The notes: generated from the sequence alone by a model not told the origin. Shown: positions 8,061-18,387, counted from the first letter of the stretch. The stretch is DNA of 64,000 bases from CAYVTV01 sp964526475 (GCA_964526475.1 CAZGKF010000009.1:15875-79874), one strand, 5' to 3'. Numbers and translations: made by a program.

Positions 8061-11048
8061 TTATTTCTTCACATTTTCCAGTAAGGCCTCACGGATCATT
8101 TTTCGAAGCTCCAGCTGGCGACTTTCAACAGCCCTGCGGGAGGATGGACGGTAAAACTCCGCGTATCTCGGGCTGGCCAGCCTGTATTTCATATCGTCAG
8201 CGTTTCCGGCTATGTCAACACCCAACCTGATGGGTAAGAACGATTCCACAAGGGAAATATGATAATCAAAACTCAGATCGAAATTATGACGGCCTGCAAC
8301 GACTGCTTTATACCTGTCCATCACAATAAGGAAAGGATATACATCTATTTCCTCCCGGAAAATAGTAAACTCAGCAGAGAGGGAATCTACCCGGTTTTCG
8401 GCTTTTTTACTAAACCGCAGGGAACGGGCAATTTCGCTGAAAGTTTCTCCATCCATCAGCACTAAATCTTCACCTTTAATGGAAGAAGCCCCCCGGAGAG
8501 TTGATTTTTTAACATTATACATTGAATCGAGGTAGGTTTCCACCGCGATATGAAATTCCCCTGAACCCTTAAAAGAACGGAGCATTGGCATCAAAGTGTC
8601 GATATCAGGGATCATCTGCAGCAACCTGCTTATTTCCACATCAAACATGTGATAGTCAAGGCCAAGATAGAGGTGATTTTTCCGCGGTGTACGGTACATT
8701 GCTGTTAACTGCATATCAGCCGCGGGCGTTGTGAAAGTTAATCCGTCCAGAAGGAGTATCCCATCATTGACTCTTATATCACCTATTATATTGCTGATCG
8801 TATCGGGTCCCATACAGGCTTTTTTAACGTCGGCTTTAAGTAACACATCAATTCCCTTTGGCACCATATATGGCCCGGAGACAGTGTCGGCAGCGTTTTG
8901 TTGCGACGGGTTCAGGTTTGCCGTATCTGCCTCTGTCCCGATACCGCTTGTAAGACTCATGATATGAGCAAGATCGGTATTTTTTGACTGGAAGCTGAAA
9001 TCTCCCCTTAAAATGGAATCTCCCCTGAAATATGATAATACATTAGTTAATGAGCCTGTCAGTTCAAAATCAGACTGATCAATGATAATGCTACCCTCAT
9101 GAATATGGAAGTTCTCAGGGTTAAATTCCATTTTTATTTCCGGGATATAAACAGAACCTGAGAGTGCCGGCATATAAACTCTTCCATTACGCATACCAAG
9201 AGCGCCATTTGCCAGCCATTGCAGGAAAATATCTTCCTGCGACTGGTCATAAATAATATTTGAGTGGATGGTAATGTCGTCAATAACAGCTGAATCCTGT
9301 CCCATTTTTGCTCCAAGCTTATAACTTGTATATCCCATCTGAATTTCAGGCTGAAGAGGTACACCAGGAACCGGTGAAATATTAAAATACCCCAGAGGCT
9401 TGGAGATGGCAAAATGCTGACTGTCCATTCCGGCAGTAATGGAATCCATACTGTAGGTACAGAATATATCAGGAATGAGGCTTGTATCTCTCACGTCCGA
9501 CATTTCAACATAAATATGGGAGTTCTTAATGGAGGTGCTGAAATCACCGGGTTTTGATACATCAAGGTTTTCGGATGCAACTGTGACGAAGGCAAAGGAT
9601 GTGTTTTTGCCGGAAGTTTCCGGATTAGGTAAAGCAAATTCTATTGCAGAGCTGGAGGTTTTTAATGAAATACTGTCGTATTCCAGAAAGAAACCCGAGA
9701 GTGAGGCAAAACCTGAAATCTTCATCTTTTCCAGAGCAAGATCATTTGCCTGTGAGATAGTAAAATCAGATACCAGTTTTCCCTTTATGCTACCATTGAT
9801 GCTAAGATCCATATCAGCAGGTATAAATGATCTGAATTCATCAACTTCAACATCTGCCTCGGATACCAGTTTGAGATGAATATCGGAGAAAAGTTCATTG
9901 ATCTTTCCGCTGGTTTTTAAAACTGAACGGGGAGTACTGGCTTCAAATCGACTTATATTAATATAAGAATCCGGATTATTGTTCATGTCAACATAAACAT
10001 GAAAAATCCCGTTCATTTCCCTTAGGGGGAAAGGTAAGTCATCATACAAAAGATATCCCTTGTCCAGAGCAAAGTTAATATCCAGAACCGGCATAAGCGA
10101 ATCACTTAATACTCCTGTAATATTCCCAAAGGAAGAAACTACTCCTTTTGCATCAAATGAACCATATTCTGACAAAAATACAGGAGGGATAAGCGCCAGG
10201 ATATTGTTTATCTGCAATGCTTGAGTCTCAAAGTTCAAATCCATAATAAGTCTGCTGAATGCCGTATCATTTTCTACCGGGCCATTAATTGTGATCCCCG
10301 ATCCATTTACGGATGCAAAAGCTTTCTTCAGATTAACCAACTGACGGGGTATATTGAATTCAACCGGTATATCGAGTCTGACCTGAGCTTCATCCAGATA
10401 TTTTTCCCCTGCGTAATTTAGAGAGACAATAGCGCTATTAAGATCAATATGTCCGTTAACCTGATTACCCCTGAGGTCACCCGAAATCTTTGCTTTAAGT
10501 CCTGTAAAGGAGGTAGTCAACTTTGCAGCGATGTCGGTATAAGAAATATTCAGGTTTTTCAACTCAATACTTCCAAGGTTTATCAGATTGAACCCTGATC
10601 CGGGAGCATCATCCGGTTCAACTTCACTTCCAGTCAGAAACAGATCGTAATTTGAGTGGCCAAGGCTGTCGGTAAAAATGTTCATTTTTCCATCACTCAG
10701 GCTAAGTTTATGGACGATCAGTTCATTGTTTTTCCATAAGGCCCTGACATCCACTGCTCCGACCACTTCGTTTAATCTCAGGAGTGTATCCGAAGGAAAG
10801 CTATCCGTTTTACTGATTACTACAATATTTTTAACGCGGATCCCGAAATCAGGGAAAGTGCTGTAAAAAGTAAGTTCCACTTCACCGAATTCACTTGGGT
10901 ATGGAACGATCTTTTCCACCTGGGTACGCAATAAAGGAGTTAATTTTTCGGGGGTGAATATAACCCACATCAGGATACTAAAGGATAATATAAAGAAAAG
11001 TATCAGGGAAAACAGTGTGATAAGGAGAATCTTCAGGAACCTTTTCAT
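8061..11048 (-). CDS. AsmA family protein
   Basis: 995 aa, in the range of Bacteroidota AsmA-like proteins. A single N-terminal membrane anchor (residues 7-32, ILLITLFSLILFFILSFSIL) is followed by the AsmA start pattern LTPLLRTQVEKIVPYPSEFG and VELTFYSTFPDFGIRVKNI. A long repetitive beta-strand body follows, as expected for a bridge-like lipid-transfer groove. The C-terminal end, FDLSFDYHISLVESFLPIRL followed by GVDIAGNADDMKYRL, is the conserved AsmA C-terminal region. AsmA-like proteins carry phospholipids from inner to outer membrane and influence envelope homeostasis (family knowledge). The gene is followed on the same strand by the YidD cluster about 190 bases away and preceded by a small lipoprotein gene (35 bases upstream of its start), with which it may be co-transcribed. 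Confidence 0.88.
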   Translation of the reverse strand: MKRFLKILLITLFSLILFFILSFSILMWVIFTPEKLTPLLRTQVEKIVPYPSEFGEVELTFYSTFPDFGIRVKNIVVISKTDSFPSDTLLRLNEVVGAVDVRALWKNNELIVHKLSLSDGKMNIFTDSLGHSNYDLFLTGSEVEPDDAPGSGFNLINLGSIELKNLNISYTDIAAKLTTSFTGLKAKISGDLRGNQVNGHIDLNSAIVSLNYAGEKYLDEAQVRLDIPVEFNIPRQLVNLKKAFASVNGSGITINGPVENDTAFSRLIMDLNFETQALQINNILALIPPVFLSEYGSFDAKGVVSSFGNITGVLSDSLMPVLDINFALDKGYLLYDDLPFPLREMNGIFHVYVDMNNNPDSYINISRFEASTPRSVLKTSGKINELFSDIHLKLVSEADVEVDEFRSFIPADMDLSINGSIKGKLVSDFTISQANDLALEKMKISGFASLSGFFLEYDSISLKTSSSAIEFALPNPETSGKNTSFAFVTVASENLDVSKPGDFSTSIKNSHIYVEMSDVRDTSLIPDIFCTYSMDSITAGMDSQHFAISKPLGYFNISPVPGVPLQPEIQMGYTSYKLGAKMGQDSAVIDDITIHSNIIYDQSQEDIFLQWLANGALGMRNGRVYMPALSGSVYIPEIKMEFNPENFHIHEGSIIIDQSDFELTGSLTNVLSYFRGDSILRGDFSFQSKNTDLAHIMSLTSGIGTEADTANLNPSQQNAADTVSGPYMVPKGIDVLLKADVKKACMGPDTISNIIGDIRVNDGILLLDGLTFTTPAADMQLTAMYRTPRKNHLYLGLDYHMFDVEISRLLQMIPDIDTLMPMLRSFKGSGEFHIAVETYLDSMYNVKKSTLRGASSIKGEDLVLMDGETFSEIARSLRFSKKAENRVDSLSAEFTIFREEIDVYPFLIVMDRYKAVVAGRHNFDLSFDYHISLVESFLPIRLGVDIAGNADDMKYRLASPRYAEFYRPSSRRAVESRQLELRKMIREALLENVKK

Positions 11049-11083
11049 AACAGAATCCTTATTTGACTATCGGATTATATGAT

Positions 11084-11443
11084 TTAGTTTACTTTAATGA
11101 AGCTGAAGCTTTTCCCAAAATCATCCTTATATTTCAGGCTTGTTTCGGTGAGTTCCGTAACCGTATATACTTTAGGCACGGTGGCACCTATTTCGAGAAT
11201 ATGGATATGAGTAAGTACTGTTTTTTGCAATGTCCAGGTAAAATCCTGGGCTTCAGCTTCATTTACATCATCCCCTTCATCCCAGCTATAGCCGTTCCCG
11301 TTTGCAAAATAGCGGTAGTATAAAGTGCCCGATTTCCACTTTCCCTCAAGCAGGGTTTCATCAAATAACTCCTCCGTTTCGCAGGATGTCATCATTAAAG
11401 TGAGCAGGACAGCGGATATAAGAAATATAAAAGACTTTTTCAT
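11084..11443 (-). CDS. Small lipoprotein, lipocalin-like
   Basis: 119 aa from the ATG at 11443. The upstream ATG at 11458 only adds MILYN and disturbs the signal peptide. The lipobox is LMMTSC, giving a lipidated Cys at about residue 20. The mature part (LLEGKWKSGTLYYRYFANGN, TWTLQKTVLTHI, VYTVTELTETSLKYKDDFGK) has the 'L-x-G-x-W' opening and strand pattern of Bacteroidota lipocalin-like domains. It probably sits in the outer or inner membrane facing the periplasm. It lies 35 bases upstream of the AsmA gene on the same strand. No ligand can be inferred. Confidence 0.7.
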   Translation of the reverse strand: MKKSFIFLISAVLLTLMMTSCETEELFDETLLEGKWKSGTLYYRYFANGNGYSWDEGDDVNEAEAQDFTWTLQKTVLTHIHILEIGATVPKVYTVTELTETSLKYKDDFGKSFSFIKVN

Positions 11444-11564
11444 ATTGTAAAGAATCATTATGTAATTTTAAGCTTACTTTTTCCATTTTTATATGACAAA
11501 TTTAATAAAAAAAGCATATACAATTACATAATTGTGAAAGGTGGAGAGCATGTTGTCAGCATTT

Positions 11565-11655
11565 AATCCGCCTTCGCTTTCTTTTTGTGGACTGTACCTT
11601 CGCGAAGCTCCTTCTCCGAAGTAAATCTGCGAAGGAGAAGCTACGGCGAAGCAAG
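11565..11655. repeat. GC-rich imperfect inverted repeat (CTTCGC/GCGAAG family)
   Basis: In an otherwise AT-rich gap, this stretch contains several CTTCGC, GCGAAG and GGAGAAGC blocks in opposing orientation. The left arm is about 11592-11616 and the right arm about 11624-11652. It could fold into a hairpin. The composition is unlike the flanks and recalls the GCTTCGG/GCGAAGG element found inside the RHS gene at 62543-62572. Interpreted as a REP-like element; no coding content seen. Confidence 0.45.
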
Positions 11656-11686
11656 TTGCTAAGTTTGGTTTAATACCATTTATTAC

Positions 11687-12964
11687 TTACAAACACAAAT
11701 CATTCATCTTTCCAGGGGTACCTAAGTCTCCTGTATTATAAGCGGAACTGGATATACACCATGACGTTCCTGAAATTGCATCGGCGGCATTCATTTTATC
11801 CGGATTTAATATGATGGATGCACCTGAAGGGGATGGGAAATAATCCGCTCCGTAATTAACGGAAAAGATCAATGTTCCTGCCTGCATATCCTTATCTTCA
11901 TTGTAGATTCCCAGTATAGCACCGTTATTGGGCATTAAAACAGATGTGCCATAAACATAAGAATTGGGAGCATCCGTGGCATTTGCAGTCCGTGATAATA
12001 CATAATAATCGCCTGGCTGTAATTCTATGAAATCCAAGATGGTATGTTTGTTGGTTTCATCTCTTGTTATAACCAGGTTTTGAAGGTTTATTGTTTTATC
12101 GGAATTATTATAGATCTCAAACCATTCCCCCTCTGAGTCAGAAAGTGCTGCAGGATCGAACATGATTTCCGTGATCAGTAATTTACCGTATCCTATTCCG
12201 CTATTATCCTGAACGCCTGAGTCATCATTAATTTCGATAACTTCAACCGGTATTTCTGTTGCATCCATAAGTAACTCAAAACTGGCATTTCCTTTATCTA
12301 ATGATGTATTTACGTAAATTTCATAGTGTCTGCCGGGCAGAGGTTCGGCAATTTTACCGGATAATGTCTTGCTGCTTTCAGATCCGTCGGGATTAAGGTA
12401 TGTAAGTTCAACCACAATATCAATTGGAGAGGGTTGAAAATATCCTGATCTTGTTTCATCTTTTGTGAACACCAGCGATCCCAGTTCCGTGGAAACTGTT
12501 GCTGAATAATCAGTAAAACTGCTCGTTGTGGCATCGGAATACAAAACAGAAACAACAGTATTTGCCAGTTTGCAAATTACCTGAACAGAATGCTGCATAT
12601 TGCTGTTGACAGTAAATACTTCTGATACCCCAAAATAATAGGGATTGTCGAAGGCAGCCGGATGGTTATTGTTAGAATGTGCTTCCACATAGTAATCGCC
12701 TGGCTGAATTTCTATGGATTCCGGCATAGCCGATGCAGTTTCAAATACCATTGCTTCTGAACCATCTGCCCTGAAAACAATGACCTTAAAATTTTCCGTT
12801 TGCTGTGTCGCTTTTAATCCCTTGTTTACCTCATATTCACGAATAACTAACCCAATATCAATAATTAAAATTCCGTTTTTTTTTGTGGGACTGACCTCCT
12901 CTTTATGGCAGGAAACAAAGATGATTGCTATTAAGCTTACGATAATAATAAACAGATTTTTCAT
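11687..12964 (-). CDS. Lipoprotein with DUF4493-like and lamin-tail domains
   Basis: 425 aa. Lipobox IIFVSC puts the lipidated Cys at about residue 19. Residues 30-245 look like the DUF4493 family: GILIIDIGLVIREYEVNKG, the IQPGDYYVEAHSNN motif, then long beta strands including SVQVICKLANTVVSVLYSD. Residues 258-425 are a lamin-tail (LTD) domain: LLITEIMFDPAALSDSEGEW followed by FEIYNNSDKTINLQNLVITR, and the ending TPGKMNDLCL. DUF4493 proteins are surface lipoproteins of Bacteroidota, and LTD domains are thought to mediate binding of polymers or DNA at the surface (family knowledge; the role here is inference). Monocistronic by position. It lies about 240 bases from the small lipoprotein gene, with the GC-rich repeat between. 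Confidence 0.75.
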   Translation of the reverse strand: MKNLFIIIVSLIAIIFVSCHKEEVSPTKKNGILIIDIGLVIREYEVNKGLKATQQTENFKVIVFRADGSEAMVFETASAMPESIEIQPGDYYVEAHSNNNHPAAFDNPYYFGVSEVFTVNSNMQHSVQVICKLANTVVSVLYSDATTSSFTDYSATVSTELGSLVFTKDETRSGYFQPSPIDIVVELTYLNPDGSESSKTLSGKIAEPLPGRHYEIYVNTSLDKGNASFELLMDATEIPVEVIEINDDSGVQDNSGIGYGKLLITEIMFDPAALSDSEGEWFEIYNNSDKTINLQNLVITRDETNKHTILDFIELQPGDYYVLSRTANATDAPNSYVYGTSVLMPNNGAILGIYNEDKDMQAGTLIFSVNYGADYFPSPSGASIILNPDKMNAADAISGTSWCISSSAYNTGDLGTPGKMNDLCL

Positions 12965-13848
12965 GAGTATAAATTTTTGGTTAATAAATAGAAAATGTTT
13001 TTACTGCTTAATTTGAAAAAAATGAGGAAAATCAGCGTGGGAAAAAATCTTTTTTAGAATAAAGTGCACCAGCAATTTGCAGTGCAGTCAATACCTGACT
13101 AATATCACCTTTGCTCCATCCAATCATTTAACAGAGCTAAGGGCTAATAGTGAACGGGTTCTATTTCACACCATAGCCGATGGTAATCGGTAATGCTAAA
13201 TTAGAGCAATGGGTTAATAGCGAACAGGTTCTGTTTCATATCGTAGTCAATGGTATTCGGTAATCGGTGAGGCAATAACTCTACTATGGTTTTCTGTCTT
13301 CTGCATTCTTCATTCTGAATTATGACTTGAGTATTCTGCATTCTTTTAATATTCTTCCATTAAATTAATGAAATATCTGATTTTTTTTAATTCACAACGG
13401 GCAAGATACATTGAACCCCTATCCGGGGTTCCGGTTAAAACCCGCAACATACAATTGTTCAATCCTTTCAGGATTATTATTGACATTGGCTATGGAGGTA
13501 GGTTAATTAAGGATAGTGACACTGAAAGACTGGACAAATACGGAGGGTTGGCAAGGTGAAAAAAAGTTGGCAGAGGGCAGTTGGCAGAAGATAATTAGTT
13601 AACATCCAGCCGTCCAGTTAAAAAGGGTAATTAAAACAAAAAAAATGTGTGTTACTATCTGAATAATATATTACATTCTGGCAATTATATTTTTTTCCAG
13701 GTCTGAAAAATACCAACGGTCAAGTGTATGTTACAGGAGGGAATTTGAAATGCTTGATTTTAATTTACTGAATTGTTTATACAAAGCAAGTTATAAAATT
13801 CCATGGAATGCCCGCCTGGAATATACACTTTATTGTGCACTGGCATTC
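12965..13848. other. Gene-poor region with an imperfect 70-bp tandem repeat
   Basis: No coding frame here has recognisable content; a 63-codon frame at 13368-13559 shows no family resemblance or ribosome-binding site. Two diverged direct copies of a roughly 70-bp unit lie at 13133-13202 and 13203-13270. They share GAGC..TGGG/AGGGyTAATAG, GAAC.GGTTCT.TTTCA and ATGGTA.TCGGTAAT. The second half (13300-13620) is AT-rich, with short repeats such as CTGCATTCTT and GGCAGTTGGCAG. Looks like decayed repeat sequence. Confidence 0.5.
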
Positions 13849-14964
13849 TTATGTTTTTACAAATTCTCTAAAGTTACTTCTATCAATTACAATTCCTTCA
13901 GCTTTGTAATTTTTGATGAAATTCTGAGGAAATTTAGTTTTTTTAGTATTCCATTTAAATTCAAATCCTACAATTTGTCCATTGCTTTCTTCAACAAAAT
14001 CAATTTCTTGTTGCTGTTTTGTTCTCCAAAAATGCATTTTAGCGAATGTGTCTTTATAGAGGTTTTGCTTCCTTCTTTCTGATATCAAGAAATTCTCCCA
14101 TAAAGATCCTTTGTCTACTCTTAAATCCAATTGGTTAAAATTTCCGATAATCATATTTCGGATACCATTGTCATAGAAATAAATTTTTCTATTCTGCTTT
14201 ATTTCATTTCTTATGTTTCGGCTAAAACTGTTCAATCTGAAAACAATATACCCTTTTTCAAGGATGTCTATATACTTCTGGACTGTAATTTTATTAATCC
14301 CAATCAGCCCGGATAATTCATTGTAATTTACCTCGCTCCCCATCTGCAAAGCTAATGCCTGCAACAACTTTTCAAGAACTTCTGGTTTTCTAATATCCGA
14401 AAAAGCTAAAATATCGCGATATAAGTAGCTATTTACTAAGTTCTTTAATGTCTCTCGTTCTTTACCTTGATTATTAATAACCTCGGGATAAAGTCCATAT
14501 AATAATCTGTTTTCTATTTGCTGTTCAGATTTTATAAATCCAATTTTATTTTCATATTCTTCCCATGAAATAGGGAACAATTCGTATTCCCATTTTCTGC
14601 CTGTCAAAGGTTCATTCAGTTCGTTTCCTAAATCAAATGACGAAGAGCCACTTACAAATAATTGAACATCTTTGAATTGGTCGGTAATAAGTTTTAAAGT
14701 CAAACCGATTCCCGGTATTCTCTGTGCCTCGTCCAGGAAAATATATTTATATTCGCCGATAAAAGTTCTGATTTGCTCCGTTGTTGGGCTTTGCAAAAGG
14801 CTTCTTGTTGAAGGGTCATCAGCATCGAGAAATAAATAGTCCTTATCTTTAAGAATCTCTTTAAGTAAGGTTGTTTTCCCAACTTGTCGTGCACCTACAA
14901 CAACGATAGCCTTTCCTCCATCAATTTTTTCTTTTATCGTATTTTCAATTGTTCTATCAAACAT
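13849..14964 (-). CDS. ATP-binding protein, AAA_14 plus DUF4143
   Basis: 371 aa, full length for the family. Walker A is GARQVGKTTLL (about residues 23-33) and Walker B YKYIFLDEAQ (about 72-81). A sensor-like VSGSSSFDL follows (about 104). The C-terminal half (residues 190-371) is DUF4143, with a winged-helix-like segment NYNELSGLIGINKITVQKYI and a nuclease-like strand pattern, FWRTKQQQEIDFVEE...FEFKW, resembling a PD-(D/E)xK core. Such proteins are abundant, often laterally acquired stand-alone ATPases whose cellular role is unresolved. The gene sits alone between a repeat-rich gap and a divergent oxidoreductase gene. The family call is firm; function unknown. Confidence 0.88.
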   Translation of the reverse strand: MFDRTIENTIKEKIDGGKAIVVVGARQVGKTTLLKEILKDKDYLFLDADDPSTRSLLQSPTTEQIRTFIGEYKYIFLDEAQRIPGIGLTLKLITDQFKDVQLFVSGSSSFDLGNELNEPLTGRKWEYELFPISWEEYENKIGFIKSEQQIENRLLYGLYPEVINNQGKERETLKNLVNSYLYRDILAFSDIRKPEVLEKLLQALALQMGSEVNYNELSGLIGINKITVQKYIDILEKGYIVFRLNSFSRNIRNEIKQNRKIYFYDNGIRNMIIGNFNQLDLRVDKGSLWENFLISERRKQNLYKDTFAKMHFWRTKQQQEIDFVEESNGQIVGFEFKWNTKKTKFPQNFIKNYKAEGIVIDRSNFREFVKT

Positions 14965-15263
14965 TTTTTTATTTCAAAGATACAATTAAATATCGTAATG
15001 ACCAATAGTCATTGCTTTTAGTCATTAAAATGACAAGATTTCGTTTCTTTTGCTTGTGCACATCAATGTATTGATTAAATTCATATCCCCGGACTCAGGA
15101 TAATACACGATGATTTGTCTGTTCAGTTAATTTTCTAAATTTACCATTCAAAATTGTTGTATGAAAATTTGTAATATTACCTGGGACTTATAAAATATAT
15201 TGCAGTTAGTCATTTAACTTTTAAATCGTTATATAGAATTCGGTACAGAAAAGAAAAGTTTTT

Positions 15264-16274
15264 ATGTCAATGAAAAAAATACAAGAAATATTGACCTGGG
15301 GTATAATTGGCGCAGGCGATGTTTGCGAGAAAAAAAGTGCTCCTGCAATGTATAAGCTAAAAGGGTCACGTGTTAAATCAATAATGAGAAGGGATCTTGC
15401 AAAAGCAATGGATTATGCAAAGCGGCATAACATATCATATTACTACGATAAGGTGGATGCTATTCTGAATGATCCGGAGATCGACATTGTATATATAGCA
15501 ACACCGCCATCAAGCCATAAGGAGCTTGCCTTGAAAGCTGCTCATGCAGGAAAACCGGCTTATATTGAAAAGCCGATGGCAGCGAATTATGAGGATTGTC
15601 TGGTCATGAATGAAGCTTTTCAAAAGGCCGGATTGCCATTATTTGTTGCGTATTACAGGAGGGCTCTTCCAAATTTCCTTAAGATAAAGGGATTAATTGA
15701 AGAGGGCAGAATCGGTGAAGTAAGAACTGTTAATATTCTGATGAATAAGGAGCCTATACCTGATAATGTAAGGCAATTGGATTTTAATTGGAGAGTTATT
15801 CCGGAAATATCCGGAGGCGGATATTTTTATGATCTTGCATCTCATCAGTTTGATTTTCTCGATTTTCTTTTTGGTCCGGTTAAGGAGGCAAAAGGGATCG
15901 CTTGCAACCAGGCCGGACTATACAATGCGGAAGATGTGGTAACAGCATCGTTTATATTCGGGAATGGGGTTGTTGGAAGCGGAAGCTGGTGTTTTACCGC
16001 GGGAAAAACCTCGGATATTGACCGAACGGTGATCATAGGCAGCAGAGGCCAAATTGAATATTCCACTTTTGGAGATCCGACTGTAAAACTAATAACCGGG
16101 GAGAAAGGAGTTGAAAGCTATACTTTTGAATTACCCGGGCACATTCAGCAAAACCTCATTCAGACAATTGTTGATGAAATGAAAGGACGGGGAAAATGTC
16201 CCAGCACCGGTATAAGTGCCGCCCGTACAAGCAAGGTGCTGGATCTTATTGCTAAATCATCAGAAAACAGGTAA
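15264..16274 (+). CDS. Gfo/Idh/MocA family oxidoreductase
   Basis: 336 aa NAD(P)-dependent sugar or polyol dehydrogenase of the Gfo/Idh/MocA family. The Rossmann motif is WGIIGAGDVCEKKSAPAMY (about residues 12-30). The family's conserved EKP is in AYIEKPMAANYED (about 97-109). The catalytic region reads SGGGYFYDLASHQFDFLDFL (about 180-199), with the Asp and His of the D-x-x-x-H motif present. Start: the Met at 15264 is followed by another at 15270 (MSMKK); either is possible. It is monocistronic by position, with a divergent ATPase gene upstream. The substrate is not identifiable without context. Confidence 0.9.
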   Translation: MSMKKIQEILTWGIIGAGDVCEKKSAPAMYKLKGSRVKSIMRRDLAKAMDYAKRHNISYYYDKVDAILNDPEIDIVYIATPPSSHKELALKAAHAGKPAYIEKPMAANYEDCLVMNEAFQKAGLPLFVAYYRRALPNFLKIKGLIEEGRIGEVRTVNILMNKEPIPDNVRQLDFNWRVIPEISGGGYFYDLASHQFDFLDFLFGPVKEAKGIACNQAGLYNAEDVVTASFIFGNGVVGSGSWCFTAGKTSDIDRTVIIGSRGQIEYSTFGDPTVKLITGEKGVESYTFELPGHIQQNLIQTIVDEMKGRGKCPSTGISAARTSKVLDLIAKSSENR

Positions 16275-16602
16275 GCCGGAAATATGTTTGTCTAAACATC
16301 TAAATGAAGGCTCAATCAATATACCAGGGGGAGAAAGTTAGATGTGAGGAGAACATTCCGGATGCTTCATCCTTAGAATCTGTAGCTCATGGATATAGTT
16401 AAGATCTTCGACACTTTTTTCTTTAAGAGAATTAAAAATACAATTCACCGGTAAAAATCTTCAACTTACCGATTTTTTGTTTCCCTGACTTTCTTTCTCT
16501 TTTACTTTTGCTTCATATTTCTCATTCAGCATATAAATTATAATACAAAATGTTTTTGAAATTTTTAGTATCACGAATAAAACAAATCAGGAGGATCAAA
16601 TA

Positions 16603-17331
16603 ATGGAAAAATTAAATGAAACAAGACACGAAACAAGAAAAAACAGAGTTGGTTTTTTAGGACTAATCCTAATCATTGCAGGATTGCTGATTATTGGTGA
16701 TCAGTTTAATCTTTTTCACTTCAAAACCAGAGAAATCCTGTTTACCTGGCAGGCTCTCTTAATAGTACTGGGTATTATATTTGTCAACAAACGTGACGGG
16801 CGGTTTACAGGAGTATTACTAATAATTATCGGCGCCTTTTTTTTATTACCAAAATTTATGGTTTTACCGGTAAGTGCCTTTAAACTCTTCTGGCCTGCTA
16901 TGCTGATTTTCCTCGGGGTATTAATACTCTTTAAGGGAGTGTTTAACCGTGGATTCGGAATTTCAGCGAGTAGTACGGACGGTGATATGATTGAGGATGT
17001 GAATGTTTTCGGAGGTCATGATCGTATCATCACCAGTGAAAACTTCAAAGGTGGAGAGATCATTAATGTTTTTGGAGGAGGGAAATATAACCTTCTGCAG
17101 TCGAAACTCGCACAGGGAAAAAATGTTATTGAGATGGTAATGGTTTTTGGAGGATCGAAATTCATTGTCCCCCCGGGCTGGGATATAAAGGTGGAAGTGG
17201 CAGGTGTGTTTGGAGGCTTTTCCGATAAAAGGATGATAACCGGGGATGAAATATATGATCCTGCAAGAACACTGGTAATAAAAGGAATAGCTATCTTTGG
17301 GGGAGGAGAACTTTCAAGTTACGACAAATAA
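16603..17331 (+). CDS. LiaF-like membrane protein (DUF5668 plus cell-wall stress domain)
   Basis: 242 aa. Residues 20-115 hold four short membrane segments (FLGLILIIAGLLIIGDQFNL, FTWQALLIVLGIIFV, FTGVLLIIIGAFFLLPKF, FWPAMLIFLGVLILF). The soluble C-terminal part carries four FGG-type turns (VNVFGGHDRIITS, INVFGGGKYNL, VMVFGGSKFIVPPGWDIKVE, IAIFGGGELSS), the hallmark of the LiaF/YvqF C-terminal beta-helix. LiaF homologues inhibit or modulate a sensor kinase in the membrane (family knowledge). The stop lies 3 bases before the kinase start, so LiaF-like, LytS and LytTR form one operon (16603-19120). The whole is plausibly an envelope-stress sensing unit. Confidence 0.85.
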   Translation: MEKLNETRHETRKNRVGFLGLILIIAGLLIIGDQFNLFHFKTREILFTWQALLIVLGIIFVNKRDGRFTGVLLIIIGAFFLLPKFMVLPVSAFKLFWPAMLIFLGVLILFKGVFNRGFGISASSTDGDMIEDVNVFGGHDRIITSENFKGGEIINVFGGGKYNLLQSKLAQGKNVIEMVMVFGGSKFIVPPGWDIKVEVAGVFGGFSDKRMITGDEIYDPARTLVIKGIAIFGGGELSSYDK

Positions 17332-17334
17332 GAT

Positions 17335-18387
17335 ATGAATCCGATCTTAAGGAGCCGGATAAACCTGATAGCATACATACTTGCCTGGATAGTTGTTTCC
17401 GCTATCCAGACAGGTATTATTATTTTTTATTTCCACCTTGATGTTACTCATGCAATTACCGATAGCCTGGTTTTTAATACCATTTTTTTCCTGATAGCCC
17501 TGGCTATTTGGTATCCGGTAAGATATATTCCGTTGAGTAACAGGAATATAATATATGTAGTGCTGAATATACTGGCCCTGGGGATTCTGGTTATTGTAGT
17601 GTGGATGTCAACAGGATTTTTAATAATGAAATCTTTATTTTCCAGTGATGAAGCTTTTATGTATTCGCTCCTGCTGTCTGTTCCTTACCGTATCATCTCA
17701 GGGATACTGTTATTTTTGATTTTGCTGATGATTTATTACCTTATCGTCTATTCCCAAAATCTTAAGGAAAGAATAAAAAATGAAACCGACCTGAAAGCTC
17801 TGGTGAAGGAGGCTGAGCTGAACATGTTAAAATCACAGATAAACCCCCACTTTCTTTTTAACTCGCTGAATTCGGTAAGTTCACTCACCCTGCATGATCC
17901 TGCAGGAGCCCGGGAGATGATCATCAAGCTTTCGGATTTTTTGCGTTACTCATTAAAACATACTGAAAAAGACAAAACTCACATGAAGGATGAAATGGAG
18001 AATATACTCAGGTATCTTGATATTGAGAAAGTTCGTTTCGGAGAAAAACTGCAGTTCAGCATTGAATGTGAAAGCACTTCTGAAAGCTGGCTTGTTCCAA
18101 ATATGATACTTCAGCCTTTGTTCGAAAATGCTGTGAAGCACGGTGTATATGAAAGCACCGAACCTGTTTTGATAGAGATGACATGCAAGGTGGAAAGAGG
18201 AATGCTGGGTATTCAGATCACTAATAATTACGACGAGGAGAGTCCCGCCAGGAGGGGTGCAGGTATAGGGTTAAAAAATATTATGGAAAGGCTGCGGCTG
18301 GTTTACGGGAGGGAAGACCTTATGCAGTACCGAAAAGAAGATGGGCGGTTCATTGTTAAATTATATTTTCCATACCATGAAGATTAA
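17335..18387 (+). CDS. LytS-type sensor histidine kinase
   Basis: 350 aa. Four membrane segments occupy residues 10-140, without an obvious extracellular domain, followed by a coiled linker (about 140-165). The His_kinase domain (PF06580 type) opens with LKSQINPHFLFNSLNSVSSL, where the phospho-acceptor His lies in the N-P-H-F motif (about residue 179). The ATP-binding N box is PNMILQPLFENAVKHGVYES, and the G box is GAGIGLKNIMERLRLVYG near the C-terminus. It presumably phosphorylates the LytTR regulator encoded next, whose start overlaps this gene's end by 11 bases. The upstream LiaF-like protein may gate its activity. Confidence 0.9.
   Translation: MNPILRSRINLIAYILAWIVVSAIQTGIIIFYFHLDVTHAITDSLVFNTIFFLIALAIWYPVRYIPLSNRNIIYVVLNILALGILVIVVWMSTGFLIMKSLFSSDEAFMYSLLLSVPYRIISGILLFLILLMIYYLIVYSQNLKERIKNETDLKALVKEAELNMLKSQINPHFLFNSLNSVSSLTLHDPAGAREMIIKLSDFLRYSLKHTEKDKTHMKDEMENILRYLDIEKVRFGEKLQFSIECESTSESWLVPNMILQPLFENAVKHGVYESTEPVLIEMTCKVERGMLGIQITNNYDEESPARRGAGIGLKNIMERLRLVYGREDLMQYRKEDGRFIVKLYFPYHED

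Noticed and set aside
13368..13559. 63-codon frame in the gap after the DUF4493 lipoprotein gene
   Set aside because: No recognisable content, no ribosome-binding site and surrounded by low-complexity repeats.
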